The notes under the pieces: model-generated
Seen by the model: only the letters and a program-made list of their open reading frames with translations
What the model was told of the DNA's origin: nothing
Database searches by the model: none
Position numbers and translations under genes: made by a program
Source of the DNA: Apostichopus japonicus
Taxonomy: Eukaryota > Echinodermata > Holothuroidea > Aspidochirotida > Stichopodidae
NCBI RefSeq assembly: GCF_037975245.1
Contig: NC_092561.1
Coordinates: 8,987,001 to 9,051,000, forward strand
Direction of reading: 5' to 3'
Length of the DNA stretch: 64,000 nucleotides
Shown here: in pieces, positions 1 through 12,800 of the stretch
Position numbering within the stretch: the stretch's first letter is position 1
How the letters are laid out: each line of letters begins with the position of its first letter

Positions 1-288
1 AAGTCGTCTATTCCCTCATTTCACGTGTGTCCTTTCTGTAGTATACAGATTTTGTGATTAATGTATCGTGTAAAGTAACATCTAAAACAGACTAATTTAC
101 GTCATTATTTTGACGAGTTAGTTTTGACGGGTTTGTTTGACGAGTTAGTTATAATATGACTATTATTATCTTTATGATCTTCCAATAGTGACCAATACGC
201 GTTAAATGAACAAACAGAAATGTTACGCTCATTGCCAGTTTTACAGTCGATATATGAATTCAGTTTATGAACCGATAACCGTGTAACA

Positions 289-294
289 TATACA

Positions 295-389
<95 letters not shown>
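289..389. repeat. (TA)n microsatellite
   Basis: About 100 bp of nearly pure alternating TA, with a few TACATA interruptions at its left end. Long open frames read through it only because the dinucleotide encodes alternating Tyr and Ile; they are not genes. Confidence 0.97.
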
Positions 390-391
<2 letters not shown>

Positions 392-3300
392 TGTAGTGCT
401 AATTCCACTAAATTGTTTTCGCCAATGTTAATAACAATTACCATTTTTTGTATTTTCCAAATGACCAAAGATATATATTAAGAAGTGTAACTGATTGCCC
501 CCAGATAAGTATGTTATATTCACTTGTATTCAACGTGTGTACTGATTTCAGGAGCCTAGGCAAGAGACGCTGGTGGAAAAGGTGAGCGGAGAGGGGGGGG
601 GGGAGGATGAGGTGGGGATTGTACCATGCCCATCAGACATTATTGATCACTGGTCTCCCTCGTATCATTAAAATAAATTTGAGCTGACAATAATGCATCA
701 TGCAATCTTAATGGTTCATTAAACTCAGTGTTCATTAAACTCTATTAAAAATTAAAAGTTAGTAAGCTCAGCCCATCTCTGAGACATCTTTATATCTGAT
801 GCAACACTCGTTAGTGTCTGTAAATTATTTAGCGAATAAGACCACCCCTCTCCCACTTCCCGCCACCGTACGGGATATAATTGGGTGGGGGTTTAAGTGA
901 TCATCTTTAAAGTTAGGTAGATAAATGCATGAGGCGCTTTAGTTTTGTTGATTAAAAAATGAATGTTAAGACATGCACTTTTAGTTTCCAATATGCACGT
1001 TGAGTTTTCTTTGTAATTACAATCAAGTAAATTTATTTGTAAATAAAAAAATAAAAAATACATTCACCATAATTTATTGTACAGTTTATAAGTATGAATG
1101 AAATGTTTATTTTGAATTACCACAACTCTGTTATATATATTATACTTTGTCTTGCCGATTAAATATGGAAAAGACGTCCAGACCTATCAATCATCGGGTT
1201 TCTTTCTCTCTTTTATCTCATTCTGATCAATTATTGAGATCCCAGGGGGTTGCGAAAGTGGAACTTCAAGGAGTGATCACAACACAAACTCTCCTAGCCC
1301 CTCACACACACCGTTTCGACAATTAGCATAAGCTTTCCACTGGTTGTCTTTATATAATAATATTCCTATTTGATGTTGATGCCCTCTCCCTTTCTTTTAC
1401 TCCCATCCTCCCCTCCTAAAATTCTGATAATAAATTATCATATCGGATTCGTGACATCATGTCATTTTATCCTTCTTTTTCCGTGGTTCGAAATTTCTTC
1501 TATCGGAAGTTTTGTCAAATTTTCAGTCCCAATCGATTTCGACTCATTTCGCAGAATTTTCTACCCACTGCGGTTATGAACTATACCCTAGATCCACAAC
1601 ACCATCCTATACGGACACTCTTCACATTTTGTTTCTGTACAATATCTTATAGCCTATTTCTGAAAGCAGTTGCATTGCATTGTCCTTTACCCATATCCAA
1701 TGATGTAATTTGTGGGGGTTTTTTTGTACAATTTTGGAAAGAGTTTTTTAATGTGTGAACTATTTATGAGTCACAACTATACTTGTATGCTTGCCCCTCC
1801 TCCAGGCTCCTCGTCGTTATCCCATAACCACTCCAAAATAAGCCCCCCCCCCTTCGTTCCACCCTTCCCATTAATAATCACCCCCCCCCACACAAACACA
1901 CGCATAACACCTCACCCCATACACTGCAGTAATAAACGTTCTTGGTGCTGAATACACCGCCCCTCTTGCCAAGCCCGACTCTACTCATGATGTTATTTAG
2001 TTATCCAAACACATGTAGGCCTTCCTATGCGTCATTGAAAACAGTTCTATTATTCCCAGAATACCAAAGATTCACGATGTGTGGTAGAAGTTGAAAGATG
2101 CTTTAAACTTCTTTTTAAAACTCGCCGTCAGTTACAAAGAACTTATCATAGTATACGGGTCCTTCAATGTAAAAGTGGGTTATCCCTGGTATCTCTCCCC
2201 CCCCCCGCCCCTCCCTCAATTTTCCCTGCAGTTCGCTAAGGCAGTTGTTTCAAACCCTTCCTGGTAGGGTTCAGTTGCCAAGAAAGATTTTGGAGAGCCA
2301 GGTTTATCTAACCCTGTTATTGCTTGATCCCTTATAATGAGGACTTATCACCACACATTTGAAAAACATTATATCTTCACGATACCTGTAATTATTATGG
2401 CGAGGTTTTGCCCGAAAAGAAAAAGCAAATTGACAATTCTAAAAGTTTTCAAAAATACTCTCCTGTGAATGCTCTGACCTTCCTTTGAAGACCCCTGCTT
2501 CTCAACCTTTTCTGTCAGATTCCCCAACTGGTTAAAAAGTGTTTCCTTATTCTCTCAACCCTCCCCCCCCCCCCTCAATATTTCTACAAAAACGTATCAT
2601 ATGATTTTTTTCAATCACTTCTTTCACATACTGTAATGGCGCCATTACGATTCAGTCAATGTTGATGTTATCTATTACGATTCACTCGACATTAGACAAA
2701 AAATCATATGTTCATCGTTATCTGTAATCATTGGATACGGTATAATAACAGCTAGTAGGCTACGTGTGTTCAGTTCAATGATTAAAGGGACCCTTGAACT
2801 TGATGCTCTTGAACAAGGGCCTATCAGGATTTAATTTGGTTAATTTGAGATTGCCGTGATGTGTTATAACACCAAGGCTGCCATGCACGTTCTTATTAGA
2901 ATATCTGTTACAGTACCCCCCCCCCCCCCCCCCGCGCCCCAATTCCATCTCTCGAATACATATACACGTATTCATATATACATGCTATATTAACACTGTC
3001 TACGATATACCCTTAACTCTTACGAACTGAAATCGCGTTTACTGCATTATGTGTGCAGGGAAACTTGCACAATGATCAAGCTATGTCGACTCGAATCCTT
3101 CACGTAGTGTATGCACTCAGATACTGATTGTTGCCAATAACTTTCTAAGAAAAGTCACCTAAGAAAAAATCCTGGCCACGAAAACCAAACACGCAAACGA
3201 CTGATCCGCTCTCAACGAGACCCGACCGTGACCCTGTGATCATCGTTAGCTAGTTGTGTATAACGCGTAACGATTCCCTTAGAAAGGGAACAGATACTAC

Positions 3301-3539
3301 ACATTATATTAGCCAAACGGCCGAGAAGCGTTTGAGGTACTGTGTGTGTGTTTTACTTTTTATACATCTATCGGGATTTCAAGTGAATCTTTCGTAGAGA
3401 TAAAGTTGACTCACCAGTTGTTATTCAAATAAGACTGCACCGCCGATTCAATACCATAAAAGCAAACAAAAGTTTCAACAGTTATTGTTCATTGGGGTGT
3501 GTAAGCCCTTATACTGTATCTTGGTGATACACTGTAGTA
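390..3539. other. No gene seen; AT-rich DNA with C/G homopolymers
   Basis: I find no open frame with recognisable protein character and no convincing spliced exon set here. The stretch carries several long C or G runs (about 590-602, 2205-2216, 2566-2575 and 2916-2934) and CT-rich tracts around 1800-1900. Confidence 0.5.
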
Positions 3540-3655
3540 AAGTAGGGGGAACGTCGTATTGCTGTACATTCATCAAGACTGTAAACGAGTACGCAGATTG
3601 GAAACGTGTAACTAGTACAAACGTACGTTGATCTCTCAAAACAACAAACTGAAAG
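3540..3655 (+). other. Possible untranslated first exon of the small membrane-protein gene
   Basis: A good 5' splice site (AAAG|GTAAGT) lies at 3655/3656. The next strong plus-strand acceptor followed by a start codon is at 6258/6259, where the ATG is the first base of the exon, so an upstream untranslated exon is required. The left limit given is arbitrary. A transcript would settle it. Confidence 0.35.
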
Positions 3656-4455
3656 GTAAGTGACTTTTTGCTTTTAATAATGTTGTTAATTGTCTACATG
3701 TTATTTTCTTTGTGCCATGTATCATTGACTCAGACTATACACATTCTGTCCGTTAATTGTTGTGTTTAACAGCAACAAAAATTCATTTTAGGTCGCGTTT
3801 CTTTGAGGAAGTTGAGGTATGTAATATGTACGATTTCTTCAGTGCGTCGTAATATCTATGTACTATTAGTAATATCCGACTACACTATATGAAGATGATG
3901 GCAGTTTGCCAGTAGCAGAAAAAAGATATAAAAAACGTGCACGAGCAATTTTTAGCCTGTAGACATTAAGAAGAATATAAACACATATAGTAAATCGGTC
4001 AACAGTGGTCAGTTAGAGAATCGGCATGATATCCATATACATAACATAAGCCCCATATATTATATTATCAACATGAACACATATATGTATACATATGATA
4101 TTGAAGTACTCTCACTAGTCTGTATACAGAAACTGTTCTGTGTTGTAATTCAGGAAAATGCCAAGGAGAACTTGGATCTTAGCCAGATTTTTTTTTTGAA
4201 GCACTGCCAATGTTTAGCGTTTTGCCCGATTAACCCTGTGCTATGAACTCAAGTGAAAGGCAAGGGCGATCTCCCCCGTTATCCCGTGTGGCAGGCGTCC
4301 TTGGGGGTCCGCGGTAGGGGAGCGGTGATGAACAGGACGTAATCAACTAAATCTTTGATCAGTATAATTACAGTGTGTTACAAGTGTGTTAGGTAGGGAC
4401 ATCGCTCCCTTGCGAAAACGAAATCGCGGTTTCACAGAATCACATAAATTCGTTT

Positions 4456-4588
4456 ATGTGTGACCAGCCAGATACACCTCGAGTGTGCAGATTCAACAAT
4501 TTTATGGAGGAATTTGTCAATTAATGTGTGACCAGATATACACCTCGAGTGTGTAGATTCAACAATTTTATGGAGGAATTTGTCAAAC
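4456..4588. repeat. Tandem duplication, two units of about 67 bp
   Basis: Two adjacent near-identical copies, each running from TGTGTGACCAG through CACCTCGAGTGTG to GGAGGAATTTGTCAA. They differ by a short indel after GACCAG and a few substitutions. No coding content is apparent. Confidence 0.9.
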
Positions 4589-6258
4589 AAGCTGTACAAA
4601 GTACAAACTACTGTAAACTTTAAGCAGCGTGAGTTGGCTAGGTAAATATTAAATAGAATTTGATTTTTTTTTAAATAGTTCCATTATAGTGCAGTTTACT
4701 ACAGTATACTTGGATATCAAACATCCCTTTAAAGGAGGAATGAATACATTTTCATGAAAATATTGAATATTAAATTGGTTTATTGACTCCTTATTTGCAC
4801 TTCATATAAACGCGTTACTTTCTGGGAGGCGATCTTTGCAAAGGAGAAATTGGAGTGAAATCATAATTTACTCAAAAATTTCAATTAAAGAAAATGCAAG
4901 TTGATAAGCAAAGGACATCACGTCTCTAAGAACAGTTAAGCTGGATGGAAATATTGAAATATTATATTTCCATATTTTAGGCTTGGTTCAAAAGCAACGA
5001 CCGAACGCTGGATGTTACGTAACCAATTCATTTCGTAAACCTGAAAGAATGACTATATTTTTTCATATTTTCGTCAAAGTGTAGGCGAATAGTGAGCAGT
5101 TAAAATAATCATATTTTTTGAAAGTATTGTTTAATAAATACATCCCCACCCCCCCGCCCCATAATAACGACCAAGTAAATCGCGAATCAAACTTCGGCAT
5201 AGGGTCAAAACTACAACAAAGTATGAAATCTAATGAAAATGTGGACTATGTGAAAATTTTGACAATGGTAGCTTGTGCTGACCAATAATAATGTTGGTGC
5301 TTTGTAGCATATTATACAGACCTGGCGAGAGGGAGTCGGGGGGGGGGGTAAAGGCCCGGGTATATGGCCCGGGGAACAGCCTCGGGAATAATAATTTATT
5401 CATATTTTTCTTAAATACTGAAAAACTGAAGACTTCAAGGAGGCCCGGTGATATTTTTCCGGAGGACCCCAGTGGTCATATTTGTGGCTATTTCTGTTTG
5501 CGCCTCTAACATTCCGATCTTTCTGCGCCTTTATTAGCGTTATAAAACTGCAGAGGGAGACCAAACCTACTTCATATAACCTAAGCAGTTTGTTTGTCTA
5601 AGCAATGGGGTACTTTGACCCTTAGTCGTTGTAAAATAATAAAAGCATTCAAAAGCCTTTAACTCTGAATCAGCCTTTTGAAGTGTTTAATTAATGTGAA
5701 CAAACTTTGTTCACCAATGAACACGTGACTTGTATTCTTTTCGTTGTTTGCGTCTGTGTGTACAGTATGGGCGATACGAGGTATATACAATATTGACTAT
5801 AGACAATAGAATAAAAATCAAATAAAATCAAAAAGGTCAGAAATTTATATATTGTCCAAAAGATCAACTGTGATATAAATTAGTTTTCACATTTTGCATA
5901 GACGATCAAAAGGAGATGATATAAAATCACCAGAGGACTTCATTCGCCGACCTAGCCAAGGGTCGGACAGCGCATTCGAAAATGGGTACTGTGGGCTAAT
6001 TGACTTCTTATATTACCTAAAAAAGTGAAAGTTAAAAAAAATTAATGGGAAAAAATGGTCATGAAAATATGAACACCGTACAAAATGTTTTCTCAAAAGT
6101 GATGAAAAAGAACGACCAAAACCTTCTCTTATAGTATTTTTTTATTTATTTTGTGATCATTTTAATCATATCTTACAATTTTTGTGTCACCTTACAGCTT
6201 TAATTGGTACCAAAGTATGACAAACTAAAGATAGTCTGGTGTAAATGTTTTCTTTCAG
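4589..6258. other. Presumed 5' intron or flank of the small membrane-protein gene; no gene seen
   Basis: No coding exon is recognised. The 5320-5480 part is rich in GGCCCGGG-type strings around a G run (about 5339-5348), which could be a decayed mobile element, but I found no paired termini. Confidence 0.4.
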
Positions 6259-7107
6259 ATGGCTTCCACTAAGACATTCATCATATGCATACTTGCTGCT
6301 CTTCTAGGGTGTGTTGAAGCCGGTCTCAAAGGTAAGGGTTATATAGTGAGCAAGGTGCATTAAAGGCCATTCACTCGTCTGACGATCAAGCCGGACACAG
6401 GGGGCCTCCCCTAACCGTGCAAACTCTCCCCAATCTGTACATCCACTCTGTTTAAAAGACAAGCACACGTAACAGTTAACGTATGTGACAAACAGAAATT
6501 AATGTCTATAACACACACACAGGAAGGAATCGAAATAACAGCAACATTCTTGACACTGATGAACGACAACGGAAGAGTCGTATCTTCTGGAGCGTAACCA
6601 TTTTAACGGCGTATTTAAAGCTAAAATTACGGAAGCGTAGAGGGGACATTGTAGATAAAATACATGTCTAACCGAAGAAATGTATATATCAAGAATGTCG
6701 TGAACAGCCCAGAAATTCAGAAGGCATATCACCTGCTTATGTATTTGTGCTTGAGCGCATTGGATCAGCAGGAACTCTCGCGAGGTCGATCATGGGTTTA
6801 ACTCCTTTATTATTATCATCAGCATGATATTAGCGCTCTATTGATGTTATGGATTGATTATTCGATTAATATCCATGGGTTATTTTTTTTTCCCCTTCTC
6901 TTTCTTTTCTACGCAGATCAGACGTACCAGTGGGCTGATGTGGCCGCCTTCGTGGCCGGTTGTTTCGCTGTCATGGTGCTTCTGATTGGCGTTGGATTTT
7001 TCCTCAACGAAATGGTCTGTAGGCAATACTTCAAGGAACCAGCCGCGGAGTACTACGCTATGAGAGGCGACCTCCCCAATGTCAACAGCGAAAACACTCG
7101 TCTCTAG
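6259..7107 (+). CDS. Small single-pass membrane protein with signal peptide, 87 residues, two coding exons
   Basis: Coding exons are 6259-6331 and 6917-7107, joined in phase (AAAG|GTAAGG to ACGCAG|AT). The ATG follows directly on a TTTCAG acceptor, so a 5' untranslated exon is expected. Residues 1-22 form a signal peptide (MASTKTFIICILAALLGCVE), followed by a short extracellular or lumenal stretch (about 23-32), a membrane span at about residues 33-55 (AAFVAGCFAVMVLLIGVGFF) and a cytosolic tail of about 33 residues with two Tyr-rich spots (RQYF, EYYAM) and a polar C-terminus ending NTRL. I do not recognise the family. The architecture fits a type I single-pass protein, for example a small accessory subunit of a larger membrane complex, but that role is a guess. 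The splice sites and clean phase argue that the gene is real. A polyadenylation signal lies about 155 bp downstream of the stop. Confidence 0.72.
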
Positions 7108-7261
7108 ATCATGTGACGTAATTACACCATGTGACAGGTTTCATCCAATGGGCGGTTAGAAGTTACAGCTGCATTAAGCAATAATCGAGCCTGAACATAT
7201 CTCCTTTTCTTCTTGCATATATTCGTACACAAAAAGCAGATAGGATCTTTTTGACATTAAT

Positions 7262-7267
7262 AATAAA
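7262..7267 (+). terminator. Polyadenylation signal AATAAA of the small membrane-protein gene
   Basis: Canonical AATAAA about 155 bp after the TAG stop at 7107, a normal 3' UTR distance. The hexamer is common by chance in AT-rich DNA. Confidence 0.5.
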
Positions 7268-9854
7268 TTATAATACTCATAAATTAAAGGCGATTAGCAT
7301 TGCTCCTCCCCTCCTAAATTGGACTACATTATATTCTAACACTGATCTGAGTTTCTGATTGGTCTTTCTAACCCTGAAACTTATATCCAGGGTTCGATAT
7401 GAACCAGAGAGGTAACATTCAGTATTAGCCTCAAGTTTTAGCAAAGTCATTTTTTTCCCCTCGAAATAAAGTTCTGGACGGTTCTGACTTGTAATGAGAC
7501 AAATTAAATAGGTCTGCACTTTCGAAACAAATTATGTGAGGGGTGTGTGACTGTCAGGATAAAATTGCTTGTTTTTTTCAAGTTTGAACATCGTTGACTT
7601 TTGTCTTCCTAGCATACTTGGGGGCAAGACTGATGACCTTTAAATGACCTAATGAGTAACATTACACTGGCAATAGATGAAAAGGTCCAGACTTGATCAT
7701 CGGCTGGGAATGGGGGGGGGGGGGAGAAAGGAACTGAACATTCGTTATTGTTCCAGCTAGCTTTAAATTTAATTTCAATAATTTATTTGTTTTTAGTATG
7801 ATTTCGAACAACTTAGTGTTAACATACTGCAATTTATTCCAATTATTGATTAGGTGCTATCAGCAAATACCATAGAACGGGTTTTTTACATTATATCGGC
7901 GATTTCCAAATATCCTAACGGACGGTCGCTTATTAGACACAGTCACTCCCCATAAATCAAAGAAATATTCGAAATTTCGCCCGTTTTGCGTTGTTGATGA
8001 AATTGTGACATCATCATCAAATGTCAATTTCGGGCAGACTTTCTTTCACAGGTCTCTGATAAACAATCAATCGTCCTCGAATTTAATTAAGAAATATTTT
8101 CATTTAGTTCAATATTTAATCCTAATCTTTCAAAATATTCATTTACTGTTGATTTTTCCTTCCCTTTTTTTGTGGCAAATCTGAGAAACCTGTTACATCA
8201 AATAGTAATAACATTTAGTTATATTTTTACACTATTTAGCATGTAGAACCAAAGACCGACCCATTGGACAAAATTAGACGGCTTTACCTACTGGTTGATG
8301 ATAACAATCTAATTGTATGTTGTAGAAGTTTTTTTCCTATTTTCCATTGTACAAACTTTAATAATATGAGGCTGGGCATGATTTGTTGGTATGGTTTTGC
8401 TCAAACTGAAAAAAAAAACTTTGAAAGTTAACAATTTATTTGAACTTTGATGAAAAAAGTCTGTTTTTTCATCATTACTTGAAGAATAATGAAGAAACTT
8501 TTGATATTAAAATAACTGTGGAGATACGATCACACCAATTGAAAAATGTAAATACATTTTACAACTTTTGTACTCCCAATGAAGTTTATTACCTACTGTG
8601 CAGAATGGGGGGTGGGTAGGGAGGGATTTGAATGGATTATCCCAGATAATCCTATGGCTACTGATCTGTGTTCAAGTAATGCCAGGGGTATTTGAAGCTG
8701 TGCAGATATGCAAATGCCAACAATCAGATGCAGAAATAAAGAAATAGGAGAATATTGATTGTTATGATACGTTGTTTATGGTAGCTACAAGAAATTGCAT
8801 AAAATACTTCTAAATGATTCATATCAGTCATTAGGTTTCACACATGTCATAATAATTCATCAATGAAAAATGGTTAATATAGAAATTTATTGAACAACAA
8901 AAATGAATTGCTGTCTTATACATCTCTTTTTTTAAATATTCAATAGTAGCTACGAATCACTAGTAAATAGCCAATCTTGACCACAAACAAACAAATGAAA
9001 TAAGATTTCAATGCTACTTGTCAAATATCGACGGTCTAGCAATCAATACATTATCTATTGCGATTTCTGATTTATTGTAACCTCCCAACAAGGTTACAAG
9101 TATTGTCCAATTGCATCACCGCCCCCCCCCCCTTCCACATGCCTAAAATGAGAGAAGTAATGAATATATAAAGCAATCAGAACCTATTGTAAAGTAAAAT
9201 GTCTTCTGAAAACCTATAAAACCTACATATCATGATACTTATATGTTGTAGAATTTAAGAACCTAACATCACTTTATGAGACACTCTACCTGTTATATCC
9301 CTTCCTCGATACCCTATCAGTTATAATCACATCCCCCCCCCCCTACCATCCGATCCTATTACCATACGTTGCAATTACTGCCATAAAAAAAGCCACACAT
9401 CACTTCAGTTGACACTGTCAGTTACAATCACACTCCCCCATACCCCTTCCCCCTCCTCCCTGCCACCCAACATCCTCATCCCCTCTCCTTATCATAAACC
9501 TCAATGAGGTTTATATCTCTGTCTACATCGGCTCCTGCCTCTGACATCCAGATTGCTGTCTCTGGTTGTAAATTAATTTCATCCTTTCCTGACAAAATAT
9601 TGAACAAAAAAATCTGAGCGTCTTTACTTCTGCTAATATCCAGAGGGAGTGGCATGGAAATCTGTCCTCTCTGACAGCAAAATAGTGACGCTCACGATTC
9701 CATAGGACGTACCGGCTCTGTCCGCAGAGATATTCAACGTTCTCTTCTTGGACGAATATTTCTTCGTTTTTTCCTGTTCCCGTTCGAAAATCTCGGCCAC
9801 ATCCTGTTCTTAGCGATGGTCATGCTCACATTGCATGTATAGTAGTGAGCGAGG
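7268..9854. other. Intergenic, no gene seen
   Basis: AT-rich sequence with G/C runs (7712-7724, 9121-9132, 9332-9342). It separates the small membrane-protein gene from the 3' end of RRP36; part of it must be RRP36 3' UTR, but no close polyadenylation signal stands out. Confidence 0.45.
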
Positions 9855-12800
9855 CTACGACACGGAGGGCATGTGAGCTCTGTCCTTGGCTATATTCTTC
9901 TTCCTCTTCTTGGTCAAATATTTCTCCAGTTTTCCACTCTTCTTCAAATCTTTGTACTGTTCAGCCAACTCCAGAATTTTTCTGTCAGCTGAAAAAAAAA
10001 AAAAAAAAAAAAATTAGGATTTGCAAAGATTATTTCCCACTAAGAAAGAACAAAATGACATAATGAGTTAAAACCACTGGCTATGCTTCAAAGAGGAAGG
10101 CAGTGGGAAGCTTTAAAAAGCACTGGCTTACAATGTGAGTGGTGAATACAGAGGCACTGAATATAATATACTACACTTGATAGTTGTTAAAGGGTCTTTT
10201 TTTTTAATGACTTGATAGTTCGCAAAAGGGTCACTGAATATGCATATATGTCGATAGTGATTTAGATTAGGACACAAGTGCAAAATTTACGCAAAAGGGA
10301 TTCGAGGTCCATTCTGTTTTATCGATGATACTTTTACTCACATTTCTTGATAAAGTACGGTTTCTTTCCCTGCTTCACTTGCTCCATTTCTTGCATCTTT
10401 AATTTGTTCTCAATCTTTCTCTTGCTTTCTTTCTTCTTTCTGGCAATATCTTGTTGTTTCTTTAAAAAAAAAATTAAAAAAATTAAAAAAAATTGGAGAA
10501 ACTCCTTTTATTTGTAGATCACATTTTTCAAGCTGGGTTTTTAATATTGGATAAATAAACCACGCTTGTTCATGCCTCTTCAAAATTGAATAATCATAGT
10601 TTGGAGAGATGGAATAATGATCATAATAATAATAATAATAATAATAATATGTGCTATTTATGAAGCGCTTTCCAATAAAATCTCAAAGCGCTGTACAGAA
10701 ATAAATAACTAAACAGATATCAAACAATACAAAAAATTGCACCCGGTAACTAAATATCGCAATACAAAGAATAAAAAGGAATAATTAAATCAAAAGAGCA
10801 AATATTTACATTTACAATACAAGTATAAAGTGTTCATATTAAACATTTAAAAATATGAATACGTGAATATTCATTACCATTCTATACAACAGCTTCTTCA
10901 ACCTCTCTGCTTCTTCTTCATCTTCACAGTTCTTCATAGCCATCTCTACCGACTTGCAAAAATAGGAGATAACAAAAAAAGGAAACCTTGTTAAATTTGT
11001 ACAGGAATCATAATTTTGGCAGAAAAATAATCAAGGCACCTTATTTTATGCTTATTAGTTCATTAAAGCGATCAATGCAAAAATAGCTATATTATTGCAT
11101 TAAGATGGCTCAACATATGCTCAAGTGAAGCTTCAATAACATCGCTGAAATTCCCCTTCCCCTCACCCAACCCTTACCCCCCCATCTCCCACCAACCCTG
11201 CAACCAAATACCAGTTGTGGATTCAAGTCCTACAGGACCCATATAAAACTGGTTTCACAGACACTTACTATTACTTGCTATATAATAAACACACAAAAAA
11301 ATGCAATAATTTTTTTGAACTTTTCTGCAATTAAAAAAATTAATTGAATATTAAAGCACAACAAAATGCCCTGTATATGGGAATCAATGGCTAAATATAA
11401 TCAAGAATTCCAACAAAATGAACCCCCCCCCCAAAGAACCCCCCCCCAAAAAAAAAGAATTGTTTGAAATGTTATACCTGTCTTTCTTTTTCCTGGATGT
11501 CTTTCACAAAGCTGTAGTCTTCTTCAAACGTCTCTTCATCGAATGAGCCGGACAAATCGTCAAACCTAGGATCTCGAGAGACCTAGATTGATGGATAAGA
11601 GTTGACTGAGTACATAGGAACGACCCTATTCAAGACGTATTGGGAATATACTGCTTAAATTTATCTAACTTGTCCTGGGTTAAGTTTTATGTAACATTTT
11701 ATAAAATTCTATCAAAGGATAATTGAATGAGAGAAAACTATACTGCATCACACACTGATATACAAAAAAAAATTAAAAAATTTGAAAAAAAAAAATTTGA
11801 AAAATTAAAAATTGAAATTTCACATGAACATGAACATCAAAAACAGGAAATTTAAAGTTAAAATGCTTTCTATATGACAAAGGTAACCTTTACATGGCCT
11901 CTTCTTTATCTTTGACGATTGTATAGAATATTGCAATTTAAAGCAACAATGCCTACACCAATAGTAGTTGTAAATTCAATTTGGATTAAACCCCATGTTT
12001 TAAAGTCAAACATAGTTTCTCCTATGGCATTCACAAAACATGAAGTAAATTTATACAAAAATAACTATGACATATGAGGGACATGAGAAAAAACTATACT
12101 GAAATCTGCTTCGCAACATGGGAGTGTCACCTTGATAATGGTGTTGTGTCTTCACTTTGATTTAATCAAAAGAGCTTGTCATTAAGAATTCTCACCCGAA
12201 CTCATTCAAACACGAAAATACATACAGGTCTGTTTGTTAATTATAGTCATTACAATTCTAACAGCATGGATCATCTCATTATTCTTAATAAACTATGTTT
12301 GCTATTGAATTAAATGTGAAATAACATGATATTTTACCCTTTTTGGGGCATTCATGACATTTTGAGGTTTGCGAACTGGTCTCTTTGATGACATTTCAAG
12401 AGGCCTGTTTGAAGATAAAACAGAGAAAAAGATTAAGATTTAAACACTAAGAGAGGGACAAGGGGAAGGTATTGGGAGCAGGTGGGGGGAGGTATAGTGA
12501 AGTATTGGTGCATGAGAGCCACCTAAAATTAATATTAACTTGTGATGTCATATGGTATCTGGCTGTTTTGTAAACTTACCAATATTGTACAAGGCCTTTT
12601 CTTTAATGCCTTTTCGAGACTATATGCAGACACACGGCTAAGAGATATGTGATCCCAAACATCATCTTTTGCTTAAGCCAAAGAGGTAAAATTATTACTG
12701 ACTTCCCATCCCCCGTCCCTTGCCCTTTTTTACCCTGCCACTCTATTTCACCACCCAATATAAATAACCACAATTTGTGTTTTACTGGCAAAATATTATC

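Noticed and set aside
105-468. Tyr-Ile repeat proteins on the minus strand
   Set aside because: Translation of a TA microsatellite.
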